DNA of 64,000 bases from Bacteroidales bacterium (GCA_031275285.1 JAISOY010000089.1:1-64000); one strand, 5' to 3'. Shown: positions 43,872-54,039, numbered from the stretch's first letter. Made by a program: numbers and translations. Notes: generated by a model from the sequence alone, not told the origin.

Positions 43872-43889
43872 TCGTTATAACTATCCTAT

Positions 43890-43930
43890 AAAAAAGAAAG
43901 ACGTATGGAATCCACACGTCTTTCTTTTTT
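43890..43930. terminator. Bidirectional terminator between nusB and the PpiD-like gene
   Basis: A 15-bp perfect stem (43890-43904 with 43916-43930) and 11-nt loop, flanked by A6 on the left and T6 on the right. It serves both convergent genes. Confidence 0.9.
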
Positions 43931-43950
43931 ATAAATTATTTTGATCTATT

Positions 43951-46041
43951 TTAATAAAATTTCGATCGCATATCTTTAATATTGGCTGCTTTCCTTAATG
44001 CCTGCAAAGACTCTGAAGCAGATCTGTTCCTATAAGTGGAAAGTAATCGGTTTTTAGCTTCTCCGACCATTCCTTCCTCAGGTTCTGTTATTTGTTTTAC
44101 AGTAACAAGATATACACCATTGGCTCCTTCAACAGGTTGTGAAATATTACCTTCAGGTAAAGTGGTAGCAGCTGCAATCAACTTAGGTTCGATACCAGCA
44201 CTAGGCACAGAAAATGAAGAAAATGTAATTTCAGAAGCTGATTCAACAGGTATTCCCAGTCCTAATGCCATTTCCGAAAATGATTGTGCATTTTTAGCAG
44301 CATCTGAAAGGGTCGCAGATATTTGTTGGGCTTTCTTTTGTTTTTGTACTGTTACAGTAATTTCCGCAACTACCTGTTCAAAAGGTGCAATTCCTTCCTT
44401 CCGGATATTCTTTAATACAGCAACGACGTAAGCATCATCTAAAGTGAAGACATCGGATACTGTTCCTTTTTTCGCTTCATAAGCCCACCGGATAATCTGG
44501 CGTCCTGATGATAACCCTGGAATCTGACGGTCATTCTCTCCTAAATATGTGGCTACACGCTTGCTCAGTTGTTGGGATGCTTCATCAAATTTTGCTTCTG
44601 TTCTGTTCTCAATAGCAAACTTACTGGCCTGGGCATACAGAAGTTGCTCTGTCCTCGGACTAGGAAGAATATTGTATTGAAGTATAGCTACCTGTACTTT
44701 TTTCACCTCTTTTCCTCTTTCAGTAACCTGGGCAATGAACAATCCCTGGGGACTTTCCATTTTTGTTACTTCACCTTTTTTCATGCTGAATAATTGATCA
44801 GCCATCGACCCGGCCTGGACATCTATTTCATGGATCCAACCGATATCTCCGTTTGTTGCGCTCACAGAAGGATCTGAAGAGTATTTAAGGGCCAAAGTCG
44901 TAAAATTCGCTCCGCCTTCAATCGCGTTCTTGATACTGTCAGCCAGATTAACTGCTTCCATAGCAGCTTCCTGGGTTTGTTGCTTCGGCATAATAACAAT
45001 TTGCCGTACCTTCACAGAATCCGGCCGGTTTTCTATTTTTGCCAATCTGGCTAATTTTAATGCTTCTCCTTCCTGGTAGGGCCCGATTACTTCTTCCATG
45101 TCCGCATTAAATATGGATGTCACCTGTACCGGAAGTTGTTCCTGGGTATAGAATTTACTATCAAAAGGCACATGTGAATTCAGGTTAACAAATTGTTGCG
45201 GGTTTTCTGCCTTTTCAAAATCAGGTTTGATCTTTTCTATCCATTGATCAGCAGCTGCCCTGTCTTCATCAGATGGAACAATATTGAATACAACATATTC
45301 TATATCGCGTGATGCATCCTGCTGCCACTGCCCTTTATTCTCATCATAATATTTTTTCAGATCGGTATTATTCACTTTTACGGCACTATCCGGAACCGAA
45401 CTGTATTGTTTCACCATAAAATCAAAATCAACCTTCTTATTGACCTCAAGATTTTCGTTATTTACCATAAAACCGGGAGCATAAATCCCCCTTGAAACCA
45501 GATTATCATACTTTTGCGCATAACGGTTATTCATCAGTTCTTTTTCCAATATAACCCATTGGCGTGCAGCATCAGGATATAAATTTTTATTCTTAAGAAA
45601 TTCCATCAACCGGGAGCGGCTAAAAGCACCTGTCTGAGGATCTGTAAAATCAGGGATCTGCCGGATCATCGGATCAGGATTGGCCCCCTGTACGAGGTCG
45701 AACAACTCTTCCGGAGATACCGTTAAGCCTATTTTTTCATATTCCTGCTCAGCCACTACTCCGCTAATCATAAATTGCCAGGCCTGTTCCCGTACCATAT
45801 CCATCATACGCTCATCCAAACTGCTTTGTCCGGTACTTTGTTGATACCTGTTGGTCATCTCAGCAATTCTCTGCTCATAATCCTGATAAGTAAGTTTTTT
45901 CTTTCCAACTTCAGCCACATCAGAATTTCGTGATCCGTTCCTGGGAATAAAATCACCCAAAATAAATGCAACTAATGCTGCACCGATCACTACAGACACG
46001 ATTACACCGCCCTTGTTCCTAATAGTCTCTAATACTGCCAT
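43951..46041 (-). CDS. PpiD/SurA-like periplasmic peptidyl-prolyl isomerase
   Basis: A 696-residue membrane-anchored chaperone. One transmembrane helix lies near the N-terminus (VIVSVVIGAALVAFILGDFI, about residues 13-32), followed by a SurA_N-type helical region. A parvulin rotamase domain spans about residues 345-440 (KVRQIVIMPKQQ, LALKYSSDPSVSATNGDIGWI). A second parvulin-like or C-terminal helical part runs to residue 696. The layout matches PpiD, which helps outer-membrane proteins fold as they leave the Sec channel. Length is near the usual for Bacteroidetes homologues. Confidence 0.88.
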   Translation of the reverse strand: MAVLETIRNKGGVIVSVVIGAALVAFILGDFIPRNGSRNSDVAEVGKKKLTYQDYEQRIAEMTNRYQQSTGQSSLDERMMDMVREQAWQFMISGVVAEQEYEKIGLTVSPEELFDLVQGANPDPMIRQIPDFTDPQTGAFSRSRLMEFLKNKNLYPDAARQWVILEKELMNNRYAQKYDNLVSRGIYAPGFMVNNENLEVNKKVDFDFMVKQYSSVPDSAVKVNNTDLKKYYDENKGQWQQDASRDIEYVVFNIVPSDEDRAAADQWIEKIKPDFEKAENPQQFVNLNSHVPFDSKFYTQEQLPVQVTSIFNADMEEVIGPYQEGEALKLARLAKIENRPDSVKVRQIVIMPKQQTQEAAMEAVNLADSIKNAIEGGANFTTLALKYSSDPSVSATNGDIGWIHEIDVQAGSMADQLFSMKKGEVTKMESPQGLFIAQVTERGKEVKKVQVAILQYNILPSPRTEQLLYAQASKFAIENRTEAKFDEASQQLSKRVATYLGENDRQIPGLSSGRQIIRWAYEAKKGTVSDVFTLDDAYVVAVLKNIRKEGIAPFEQVVAEITVTVQKQKKAQQISATLSDAAKNAQSFSEMALGLGIPVESASEITFSSFSVPSAGIEPKLIAAATTLPEGNISQPVEGANGVYLVTVKQITEPEEGMVGEAKNRLLSTYRNRSASESLQALRKAANIKDMRSKFY

Positions 46042-46173
46042 ATAAATGGTTGTTTTTTAACAATAATCAAAATTTTAAAGGCACGAAGATATTAAAAATA
46101 GGGATATAAAAACAAAAAATATGCATAATATAGTACTTTTATTTCGTACATTAATGGCATTTGCATGCTTGTA

Positions 46174-46776
46174 TCACGATTCAGGACGATAAATTGAAAT
46201 CATAAATCTTGATTCTACAAACTCAATGATCTGTCCGAAAAAATCAAAAAATTCATGCCGGAAATCATCATAATGAGCTTCCATTACACTGATTGCATAT
46301 TCTGTTTCGTTAGGTAACGAAGTCCTTTTTGACATTGCGTCCAACACATCTCGGATTCCCTCAATTGTCGCATAACGTTCAATCCACCGTTCATTCATGA
46401 ATCCGGGGAGGTAATTCTGTAACCTTTCAGGCAGGATATCAAAATTATTCAACATCACATTATGCATTTTATTTACATAGTCATGTAATGAAAGATCACT
46501 GAAATCACTCCAGTTTTTTGCGAGGTAGTGATCATACAATATATCAATAATTACCCCTGAATATTTTGAATAACGGGATTGAAACCGGCTGGAACTCTGG
46601 TGTACAATAGGGTGTCGGTCTGTAAATGAATCAATATTTCGATGCAATAAAATCCCTGTCCGGATATCTTCAGAATATTTGAGGTAATCACTCCCCTTTA
46701 CCCAATCTCCTAAAAAATTCCCGATTTTAATATCATCATTATCGCCTGACAAATATGTATGCGCCAGATAATTCAT
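46174..46776 (-). CDS. Acyl-carrier-protein phosphodiesterase-like protein (AcpH family)
   Basis: A 200-residue protein of the AcpH (YajB) family, which removes the 4'-phosphopantetheine arm from ACP in E. coli. Characteristic segments are MNYLAHTYLSG, IGNFLGDWVKGSDY, GILLHRNIDSFTDRHPI and DILYDHYLAKNW. Their His and Asp residues resemble HD-domain metal ligands. It lies 13 bp downstream of pssA, so the two lipid-linked genes are probably cotranscribed. The biochemical role in Bacteroidetes is inferred. Confidence 0.85.
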   Translation of the reverse strand: MNYLAHTYLSGDNDDIKIGNFLGDWVKGSDYLKYSEDIRTGILLHRNIDSFTDRHPIVHQSSSRFQSRYSKYSGVIIDILYDHYLAKNWSDFSDLSLHDYVNKMHNVMLNNFDILPERLQNYLPGFMNERWIERYATIEGIRDVLDAMSKRTSLPNETEYAISVMEAHYDDFRHEFFDFFGQIIEFVESRFMISIYRPES

Positions 46777-46789
46777 TAACCAACCATCA

Positions 46790-47548
46790 TCATTTTATAT
46801 TTTTTATGATTTGCTTTTTATCACTGAAGATACGGACAAGAATGGATAAAAGGATATAAATCAAAATAACCAGAGCCAATCCTGCCCAATGAAAAAATAC
46901 CAGGACCAGTATGGAGAAAATTAAAAAGACATAACGGACCTGATTGGCTTTCCAGCCAAATGTTTTAAATTTGAGCGAGAACAAAGGCAATTCTGCCACC
47001 AACAAGTATGAGAAAATAACGGTTATAGCCAACAGGAAATACATGTTGCCTGTAAAAGATGCGATCCATCCGTCTCCCTGTACAGTAAATGATAAGGCAC
47101 AGATAAAAAGCGCATTGGCTGGCGTCGGCAAACCTATGAATGAATCCGTTTGCCGGGTATCAATATTAAAATTGGCTAGCCTGAGTGCGGAAAAAACAGC
47201 AATGATATATCCCAGCATTGAAATCATCCATCCACAACTAAACATGTCTGTCGAAAAACCCTGAAGAGTAACCGAAGAGATAAGTAATGCAGACATAATT
47301 GCAGCCGGGGCCACTCCAAAACTGACTACATCTGCCAATGAATCTAACTCTTTCCCTATATCGGAATACGCTTTTAACCAACGTGCGGTAAAGCCATCAA
47401 AAAAATCAAATACGGCCGCCGCAAAAATAAAATAACAAGCCATGTCCAATCTTCCGTTCAAGGCCATAACAATAGATAAACAACCCGAAAATAAATTAAG
47501 GCATGTAATTCCATTAGGAATATGTTTCAAAAAAGATTTTTCAGACAT
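46790..47548 (-). CDS. pssA: CDP-diacylglycerol--serine O-phosphatidyltransferase
   Basis: Makes phosphatidylserine from CDP-diacylglycerol and serine, the precursor of phosphatidylethanolamine. The 252-residue integral membrane protein has about eight hydrophobic helices. The CDP-alcohol phosphotransferase motif is complete: D-G-x2-A-R-x8-G-x3-D-x3-D is read in FDGFTARWLKAYSDIGKELD and the following SLAD. VVSFGVAPA after the motif is typical of the PssA subtype. A TATATTTG promoter box lies 25 bp upstream. Confidence 0.93.
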   Translation of the reverse strand: MSEKSFLKHIPNGITCLNLFSGCLSIVMALNGRLDMACYFIFAAAVFDFFDGFTARWLKAYSDIGKELDSLADVVSFGVAPAAIMSALLISSVTLQGFSTDMFSCGWMISMLGYIIAVFSALRLANFNIDTRQTDSFIGLPTPANALFICALSFTVQGDGWIASFTGNMYFLLAITVIFSYLLVAELPLFSLKFKTFGWKANQVRYVFLIFSILVLVFFHWAGLALVILIYILLSILVRIFSDKKQIIKNIK

Positions 47549-47930
47549 CTTAACTATTTATTTAGATTTTTTACAAATATAGTGAAAGGTGAGAGCAATT
47601 GTAGAAAGCTTGCTTTAGAAAAATTGCCGAACCGTATCCTATATTATGCAAATATAACAGAATTTTAGTTTTTCCGGTTAAAAGGATGATAAGATTACGT
47701 TGCAGATTAATTGAAAGGCATTTTAAATATTCCAGGTAAGCTGTAATGATTTATTATGATTTTCCTATAATGGATAATATGAAGGAAATACCTGTATTTA
47801 TTGGATGAGTACTTCCCTTACGAACTTATTCATTTCTTAAGTCACTTTTTTTTTCTAACTTTATCCCCATTTTGCGAGTATAATATCCATATTGATGCTC
47901 GGAAGGATAAGATATAAGGAATAATCATAT
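47549..47930. other. Gap between pssA and the histidine kinase gene
   Basis: A 382-bp AT-rich stretch with no convincing gene. It holds the pssA promoter box at its left end. At 47833-47845 (TTTCTTAAGTCAC) it holds a 13-bp exact reverse-strand match to the core of the dispersed repeat family, with only weak similarity continuing past it. A TAACTTTA element near 47855 may be a -7 box for the kinase gene. Confidence 0.45.
47574..47581 (-). promoter_or_regulatory. Candidate -7 box (TATATTTG) for pssA-acpH
   Basis: A full TAnnTTTG match on the minus strand, 25 bp before the pssA ATG. A TTG lies upstream at a somewhat short spacing (about 14 bp). Confidence 0.5.
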
Positions 47931-50900
47931 ATGCAAGATCATATAAAGCAGTTAGAAGAAGAAAATAAGGCTTTAAAAGAGCAATTATCCTGGTATAGGA
48001 ACGCTACTGTCGATGATAAGGAAACGCTTTCTGATCCGATGGATATTACCCATATCCGTCTAACTGATATTATTCCTTTAGATCACCTTCAATCATTGCA
48101 GGATCAGTTTTCCTTAGCTAACGGTGTAACATCCGTTATTGTTGGTATCAATGGGGATCCGATCACGAAAATGAGTAATTACAGCGATGTTTGTACATCT
48201 AAGTTATATGCCGGGGAAGATTGTTATGTGGAAGAAAGGATCGTACATGAAATAGTTCCTAAAGGACACCCATGCAGGTTGATTGACGCCAAGGCTCCTA
48301 TTTTCATCGGGGAAAAACACATTGCTGACTGGAAAATCGGGATGTGTGGATTTGGCGGATCCATAGCCCCATTCATGAAAGTTGCCGCCGGAAATGATGA
48401 AACTTATGCCGGACTTTTTCCAAAATTACAAGACGAAATTCAGGAGCATTTTAAGAATATATGCTGTATGTTGGAAATCATGGCCAACGAAATATCCAGC
48501 ATTGGCTATAATAACCTGAAATTAACGCACGAATTACTGAAAGATAAAGAGAATAAAGAAAGGATAGCAGAAAGTGAAAATACCATCAGGAGCATTTTCG
48601 ATCATTCACTTGATGGTATCATCCTAACAGATACCGATGGCATTATACGGGAATGGAGTTCGGGATTTACCTTATTGACAGGAGTGGATAAGGAAGAAGC
48701 CATCGGGCATTTACTCTGGGATATAGTTGAGTCCCTGTTGACCAATGATCATCTGGATGAAGAAATGACAAAGCTTCGAACTGAGGTAAATTCAGTCATA
48801 GATGAAATGAAATCCATCACACTGCTTCACCCCATCAAGCATAAACAAAGCGGTGAACAAAGAATGCTTCAGATATTGTATTTTCCTGTGAAAATTCCCG
48901 GAAAAAAAACAATGATGGGAGCGATAAGCCGTGATATTACTGATGAAGAAGCAGCAAAAAAACTAATTGTACAAAACGAAATAAAACTAACTGAAAATAA
49001 TGCCCTTCTGAAAAGCATTATGCAGACCATATCAGCGCCGCTATATGTGAAAGATAAAGAAGGGTATTATACTGATTGTAACAGTGCATTCTTAAATTCT
49101 TTCGGTCTATCCAGGGAACAAGTCATCGGAAAGACCGTTGAAGATGTTTTTCCAATGAATGCAGAAGAAATCAGACGTATCGATGAACAATTGATGACAG
49201 ATATCAACGAGCATCAAATTGAGACATTGATGGAGACTGGTTCCGGATTACATGATTTCCTGGCCTATCGTGGGGCTATTCGCAATAAAGACAATGAAAA
49301 GACAGGTGTTGTAGGGGCCTTAATAGATGTTACTGCATTAAAGAATGCGGAAAGTGCATTGTTGAATGAAAAAAACCGGCTGGAATCCTTATTAAGAAAC
49401 TTCCCCAATGGTTGTATGTTCAGTTTCAGCATGGATATACAAACCCAGGAAACACATATCACATACCTGGGAGATACATGGGAAAAGTTAACCAATGTAC
49501 CCAAAGAAGCTGCTATGAAAGGAAGTATTTTTGATGCATTTTCAAAAATCTATCCTGAAGATTTTTCCCGTTTTGAGGAAACAGTCAAAAGAAGCGCTGC
49601 TTCATTGGTTAATTTCGATGAGGAGGTCCGTTTCCGGTTTTCCGATGAAAAAACGATCTGGCTCCAGTTATCCTCAAGTCCTCGTAAAGATAGGGATATG
49701 ATACTATGGGATGGTTTTGCTCTGAACATCACCGAGCGAAAAGAGTCGGAAAAAGAATTGTTTATGGAAAAGGAGCGGCTCCAATCCCTTGGGAATAATT
49801 TTCCAAACGGATCCCTTTTCACACTCGCATATGAGCCCGGAACAAAGAAAATGGGTTTCCATTATTTAGGCGGAACCTGGGAAAAAATATCAGGAATAAC
49901 AGCAGAAAAAGCACAGGATGACATTTCTGTGGTATTTGACAATGTTTACCAGGAGGATCTTCCCGGGTTAATGAGCGGCATTCAGGAAAGCCTGGAAACA
50001 TTGACCAATATCGACTTATCCATTCGTTACCATCATCCTGACGGCTCTACAAAATGGATACAGATAGCATCTCACCCTCATCCGGAAGGTGAGGTTATTT
50101 TCTCCGACGGGTTTCTTTTTGATATCACCAGCCGTAAAGAAGCAGAAAAGGAATTATTAACGGAAAAAGACAGGCTTCAGTCACTGGGAGACAATTTCCC
50201 CGGAGGATGTCTATTCCGTTTTGTACTCAATAAAGCAACTCAGAAAAAAGAATTTACCTATTTGAGCGGCTCCTGGGAAGACTTGACCAATATCCCCCAG
50301 GCAGTTGCTTTCCAGGATTCTACCAATATCTTCTCTAAAATACATCCGGATGATCTGGAAATGTTCCGTCATGATTTCTACGGTGCTTTAGAAACACTGG
50401 ATTATCTCAACTTAGAGTTCCGGATTCTTTATACTGAAGAAGACATTCGCTGGATACAAATTTCCACACATCCACGTACGGAAGGAAATTATACTGTGCT
50501 GGACGGCTTTTTACTTGATATTACCAAACGGAAAACAGCTGAATTAGAATTGGCCGAATACCGTGACGAACTGGAAAGGTTGGTTAAAGAACGGACAGAA
50601 GAACTGGAAGCGTCCAATGAAGAACTATACGCTATCAATGAAGAGTTGTACGCTATCAATGAAGAATTTTCGGTAACCAATGAAGAACTTCATCAAAAAA
50701 ATGACCAGCTACAACAGGAGATCACTACCAGAAAACAAATCATGCTTCAACTGGAGGACAGTGAAAGCAAGATGAGGAACTTTATCAGCCAGTCTTTTGA
50801 AGGAATTACCATTCTTGATGAAGAAGGCCGGGTTGTTGAATGGAACAAGTCGCAGGAAAAAATCACGGGAATCACCAGAGAGGAAGCCCTAGGACAGTAT

Positions 50901-53900
50901 GAGTGGGACCTGATGTTCGCACTCAGGACAAATGACCAGAAAACTGATGAAGTCCGTAAACAGATACGTGAAAAGCGTCTTGCTTATTTTCATGGCGGAC
51001 ATAAGCAATCACGCGAAATAGAAAATGACTCGATCCTGACTCCTTCTGGAGAGGTACGTTATATACAGGTGTCATTATTCACCATTGAATTAGCCGAAAC
51101 CAATTTTTTCGGAAGGATCTTTCACGATATGACAGAAAAAAGGCTTACCGATCTGGAACTGGATAAATACCGTACCCAGCTTGAACAGATGGTTGAAGCC
51201 AAAACCCAGGAATTAGTAGCCAGCCAGGAACGCCTGATCTCATTAAGTGATAATCTTTCCGGAGGTGTCATTTTCCAGATACTGAACAATCATTTTACAT
51301 ACATCAGTGCCAACTTCTCAAGTATGTTCCATCTGCCCATTGATGAAACCAAAGAGGATGCCGGCTTATTTTTCGATATTATCCATCCGGATGACCGGAA
51401 ACAAATTGAAATGCTGTATCAATCACATCCTGAGTCAATGGTTTGTGATGCAGAATGCCGTTTCCAGCTGGATGAAACGGAAAAATGGGTACATATAAGA
51501 GCGGGCGCCCGCATCCAAAATAACGGAGACCTTACATGGGACGGCTTTATGATCGACATCACCGACCGAAAGCTTGTCGAACAGGAACTGGAAGAAATCC
51601 GTAAACGGCAGAGCATCCTGATAAAGGTATTGCAAATCGTCCAGTCTTCGGATAATATGTCGGAAGCCATCGGCGAAGCATTGAGCGAAATAGGGAAATA
51701 TGCAAATGTCAGTCGCGTATATATATTTGAAAAGAATGCAGATGGGAAAACCGTCAATAATACCTATGAATGGTGTAATGATGGAATTATGCCGGAAATA
51801 GATAATTTACAGGATGTTCCTATCGAATATATGCAAGATTGGTTTGATGCATTCAACCTTGGAAAATATATCTGCACTTCAAATATTAAGGAATTGACCC
51901 CTGTCGCCTATGAACAGTTGTCCCAACAAGGAATCAAGTCCATTTTGGTACTCCCATTAATCACTAATGGTATCAACTATGGATTTGTGGGTTTCGATGA
52001 ATGCAGACGTTACAAAACATGGGAAAAAGGCGAAGTGGATCTGATCATCAGCCTTTCTCAAATCATATCCTCCACCACGCGCCGGTTCAGGGCGGAAAAC
52101 TCCATTCTTTTGTCCCAGCAGACCATGCGTACTGTACTGGATAACATCAATGCCAGTATATATGTTGTCGATCTGGAATCATCAAAAATCCTTTTTGCCA
52201 ACAAAAAGATCAAAGAAGATATCGGACATGAAGTAGAAGGGGAAGTATGCTGGAACGTATTACAAAATCAAACCGGCACATGCGATTTTTGTCCCAGGCC
52301 ACATTTACTGGATGACAATAAAAAATCAACCGGCCTGTATAACTGGGAGCATAAGAATTTAGTCACCAAACGTTGGTATGAATGTACCGATGCGGCCATC
52401 GAATGGGTTGACGGACGATTGGTCCACATGGAATATGCAACTGATATCACAGACCGGAAAATGGCAGAAGAATCTTTACGGAAATCCGAGGAAATGTACC
52501 GCCAATTGACGGTTGCTTCTCCCGATGCCATCGTCGTCTGTAACTCAGAAGGACGTGTAATATACCTGTCCCCGAAAGCCCGGGAAATGTTCCTTATTGA
52601 TGAACAGGCGGATACATCAGACTTCCGTATGTTTCATTATGTGCATCCGCATGACCTGAAAAAGGCTTCGGATATGTTCCAGTTATTTGTCAAGGATAAT
52701 GTGGCATTTCTCCCTCAATTATTGTTAAGACGCAAAGACGGAACAGAATTTTTCGGTGAAATATCATCCGCATCTGTAAAAGAAAGCAATGGAAATACAT
52801 CATCGGTGATCATGGTCATACGTGATATTACCGAACGAAAGATGAGTGAAATGGAACTCATCAGGGCTAAAGAAAAAGCGGAGGAATCAGACAAATTGAA
52901 ATCGGCTTTTCTGGCAAATATGTCTCACGAGATACGTACCCCAATCAACGGGATTATTGGCTTCTTAAATTTTCTCGCTGACGACCATCTGTCGCCAAAA
53001 CGCCGGAGTGAATATATATCCATTGTGAACAACAGCAGTGAACAATTGGTAAAATTAATCGATGATATCATTGACGTTGCCAAGATCGAAGCGAAACAAA
53101 TGAGTATTCGTCCAATTCCTTTCCGGATCAATGAGTTCATGAACGAATTACAGGTGTTTTTTGAAACATATTTACGGGCCAACAATAAAGAACGGATCGC
53201 CCTGATCCTTGATGACAGTGAGTTTATCGAAAATAGCCTTATATATGTCGATCCGATGCGTCTCAGGCAGATACTCACCAATTTGATCGGGAATGCCATC
53301 AAGTTTACGGAAAAAGGATTCATTCGTTTCGGATATAAGAAGTTAACCTCGAATATATTAGAATTTGTAGTCGAAGACTCCGGAATAGGCCTGGCTCCCG
53401 ACCAGCTGGAAGTGATCTTCGAACGCTTCAGGCAGGCCGAACTGAATAATAGCCGGAGATACGGCGGTACAGGATTGGGATTGACCATATCCCGCAGTCT
53501 GGCCCAAATGATGGGAGGCGATATCCGGGTAGAATCAGAAGAAGGGGAAGGATCCTGCTTCCACTTCACCATATCTTACCTTCCGGTAAGCCCACAGGAT
53601 GAACACTTATTTGAAACTACCGAAGAAGAAGGAGAAGAAGCAACTGATCCATCTCTTAAAAATTCGTCCATTTTGATTGTAGAGCCGGAAATAATGAAAT
53701 CCGACTACCTGGAAAGATTATTATCACATACAGGGGCCAACCTGATACTGGTCCAAACCGCCAAACAGTGGATAGATGCTATCAGCCAGCGAAAACATAT
53801 AGATGTGGTGTTGGCAGATGCCGATGTTTTCAAGAATGAGAATGATGAAACAATCAGGCATATTAAATCCATCAGGTCCGGATTACCTTTAGTGTTGATC

Positions 53901-54029
53901 GTTTCGGAAGATAATGAGTATTATCAGCATCTGATATACGAGAGTCAGGCCAATAATGTATTGTTTCCTCCGATACATTTTGATAATATGTATCAGGCAT
54001 TGAAAAAGTATACTCATCCTGGAAAATAA
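47931..54029 (+). CDS. Giant multi-PAS hybrid histidine kinase with degenerate receiver
   Basis: A 2032-residue cytosolic sensor kinase without transmembrane segments. In order: a short coiled coil (1-22); a PocR-like ligand-binding domain (about 30-205); PAS domains near 218-340 and 355-470; three consecutive similar PAS units (about 477-600, 610-735, 741-865), each opening with an ExDRLQSLxxNFPxG-type motif; a coiled coil with heptad repeats (about 873-935); PAS (948-1070); PAS (1101-1225); GAF (1225-1390); PAS with a CDFCP cysteine pair (1398-1515); PAS (1523-1650); HisKA with His1666 in NMSHEIRTPINGI; HATPase (about 1770-1885; VEDSGIGLAPDQ, GGTGLGLTIS). A receiver-like C-terminus keeps Asp1963 but has lost the acidic pocket and the Lys. 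Its ligand is unknown. Confidence 0.92.
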   Translation: MQDHIKQLEEENKALKEQLSWYRNATVDDKETLSDPMDITHIRLTDIIPLDHLQSLQDQFSLANGVTSVIVGINGDPITKMSNYSDVCTSKLYAGEDCYVEERIVHEIVPKGHPCRLIDAKAPIFIGEKHIADWKIGMCGFGGSIAPFMKVAAGNDETYAGLFPKLQDEIQEHFKNICCMLEIMANEISSIGYNNLKLTHELLKDKENKERIAESENTIRSIFDHSLDGIILTDTDGIIREWSSGFTLLTGVDKEEAIGHLLWDIVESLLTNDHLDEEMTKLRTEVNSVIDEMKSITLLHPIKHKQSGEQRMLQILYFPVKIPGKKTMMGAISRDITDEEAAKKLIVQNEIKLTENNALLKSIMQTISAPLYVKDKEGYYTDCNSAFLNSFGLSREQVIGKTVEDVFPMNAEEIRRIDEQLMTDINEHQIETLMETGSGLHDFLAYRGAIRNKDNEKTGVVGALIDVTALKNAESALLNEKNRLESLLRNFPNGCMFSFSMDIQTQETHITYLGDTWEKLTNVPKEAAMKGSIFDAFSKIYPEDFSRFEETVKRSAASLVNFDEEVRFRFSDEKTIWLQLSSSPRKDRDMILWDGFALNITERKESEKELFMEKERLQSLGNNFPNGSLFTLAYEPGTKKMGFHYLGGTWEKISGITAEKAQDDISVVFDNVYQEDLPGLMSGIQESLETLTNIDLSIRYHHPDGSTKWIQIASHPHPEGEVIFSDGFLFDITSRKEAEKELLTEKDRLQSLGDNFPGGCLFRFVLNKATQKKEFTYLSGSWEDLTNIPQAVAFQDSTNIFSKIHPDDLEMFRHDFYGALETLDYLNLEFRILYTEEDIRWIQISTHPRTEGNYTVLDGFLLDITKRKTAELELAEYRDELERLVKERTEELEASNEELYAINEELYAINEEFSVTNEELHQKNDQLQQEITTRKQIMLQLEDSESKMRNFISQSFEGITILDEEGRVVEWNKSQEKITGITREEALGQYEWDLMFALRTNDQKTDEVRKQIREKRLAYFHGGHKQSREIENDSILTPSGEVRYIQVSLFTIELAETNFFGRIFHDMTEKRLTDLELDKYRTQLEQMVEAKTQELVASQERLISLSDNLSGGVIFQILNNHFTYISANFSSMFHLPIDETKEDAGLFFDIIHPDDRKQIEMLYQSHPESMVCDAECRFQLDETEKWVHIRAGARIQNNGDLTWDGFMIDITDRKLVEQELEEIRKRQSILIKVLQIVQSSDNMSEAIGEALSEIGKYANVSRVYIFEKNADGKTVNNTYEWCNDGIMPEIDNLQDVPIEYMQDWFDAFNLGKYICTSNIKELTPVAYEQLSQQGIKSILVLPLITNGINYGFVGFDECRRYKTWEKGEVDLIISLSQIISSTTRRFRAENSILLSQQTMRTVLDNINASIYVVDLESSKILFANKKIKEDIGHEVEGEVCWNVLQNQTGTCDFCPRPHLLDDNKKSTGLYNWEHKNLVTKRWYECTDAAIEWVDGRLVHMEYATDITDRKMAEESLRKSEEMYRQLTVASPDAIVVCNSEGRVIYLSPKAREMFLIDEQADTSDFRMFHYVHPHDLKKASDMFQLFVKDNVAFLPQLLLRRKDGTEFFGEISSASVKESNGNTSSVIMVIRDITERKMSEMELIRAKEKAEESDKLKSAFLANMSHEIRTPINGIIGFLNFLADDHLSPKRRSEYISIVNNSSEQLVKLIDDIIDVAKIEAKQMSIRPIPFRINEFMNELQVFFETYLRANNKERIALILDDSEFIENSLIYVDPMRLRQILTNLIGNAIKFTEKGFIRFGYKKLTSNILEFVVEDSGIGLAPDQLEVIFERFRQAELNNSRRYGGTGLGLTISRSLAQMMGGDIRVESEEGEGSCFHFTISYLPVSPQDEHLFETTEEEGEEATDPSLKNSSILIVEPEIMKSDYLERLLSHTGANLILVQTAKQWIDAISQRKHIDVVLADADVFKNENDETIRHIKSIRSGLPLVLIVSEDNEYYQHLIYESQANNVLFPPIHFDNMYQALKKYTHPGK
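50598..50702 (+). repeat. Five tandem 21-bp units encoding heptads in the kinase coiled coil
   Basis: Five in-phase 21-bp units encode EELEASN, EELYAIN, EELYAIN, EEFSVTN and EELHQKN. The second and third differ at only a few silent positions, suggesting recent duplication. The repeat sits in a predicted coiled coil that links two sensor blocks. Confidence 0.85.
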
Positions 54030-54039
54030 GTAATACCAA

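Noticed and set aside
52925-53572. A 215-codon minus-strand frame inside the histidine kinase
   Set aside because: It is antisense to the HisKA and HATPase domains, whose motifs are intact on the plus strand. It is Ser/Arg/Ile-rich shadow sequence.
47931-54029. Fusion of several genes or misassembly creating the giant kinase
   Set aside because: The reading frame is continuous, PAS linkers are regular, codon use looks uniform and the order sensor-HisKA-HATPase-receiver is coherent, so a single genuine gene is more likely.
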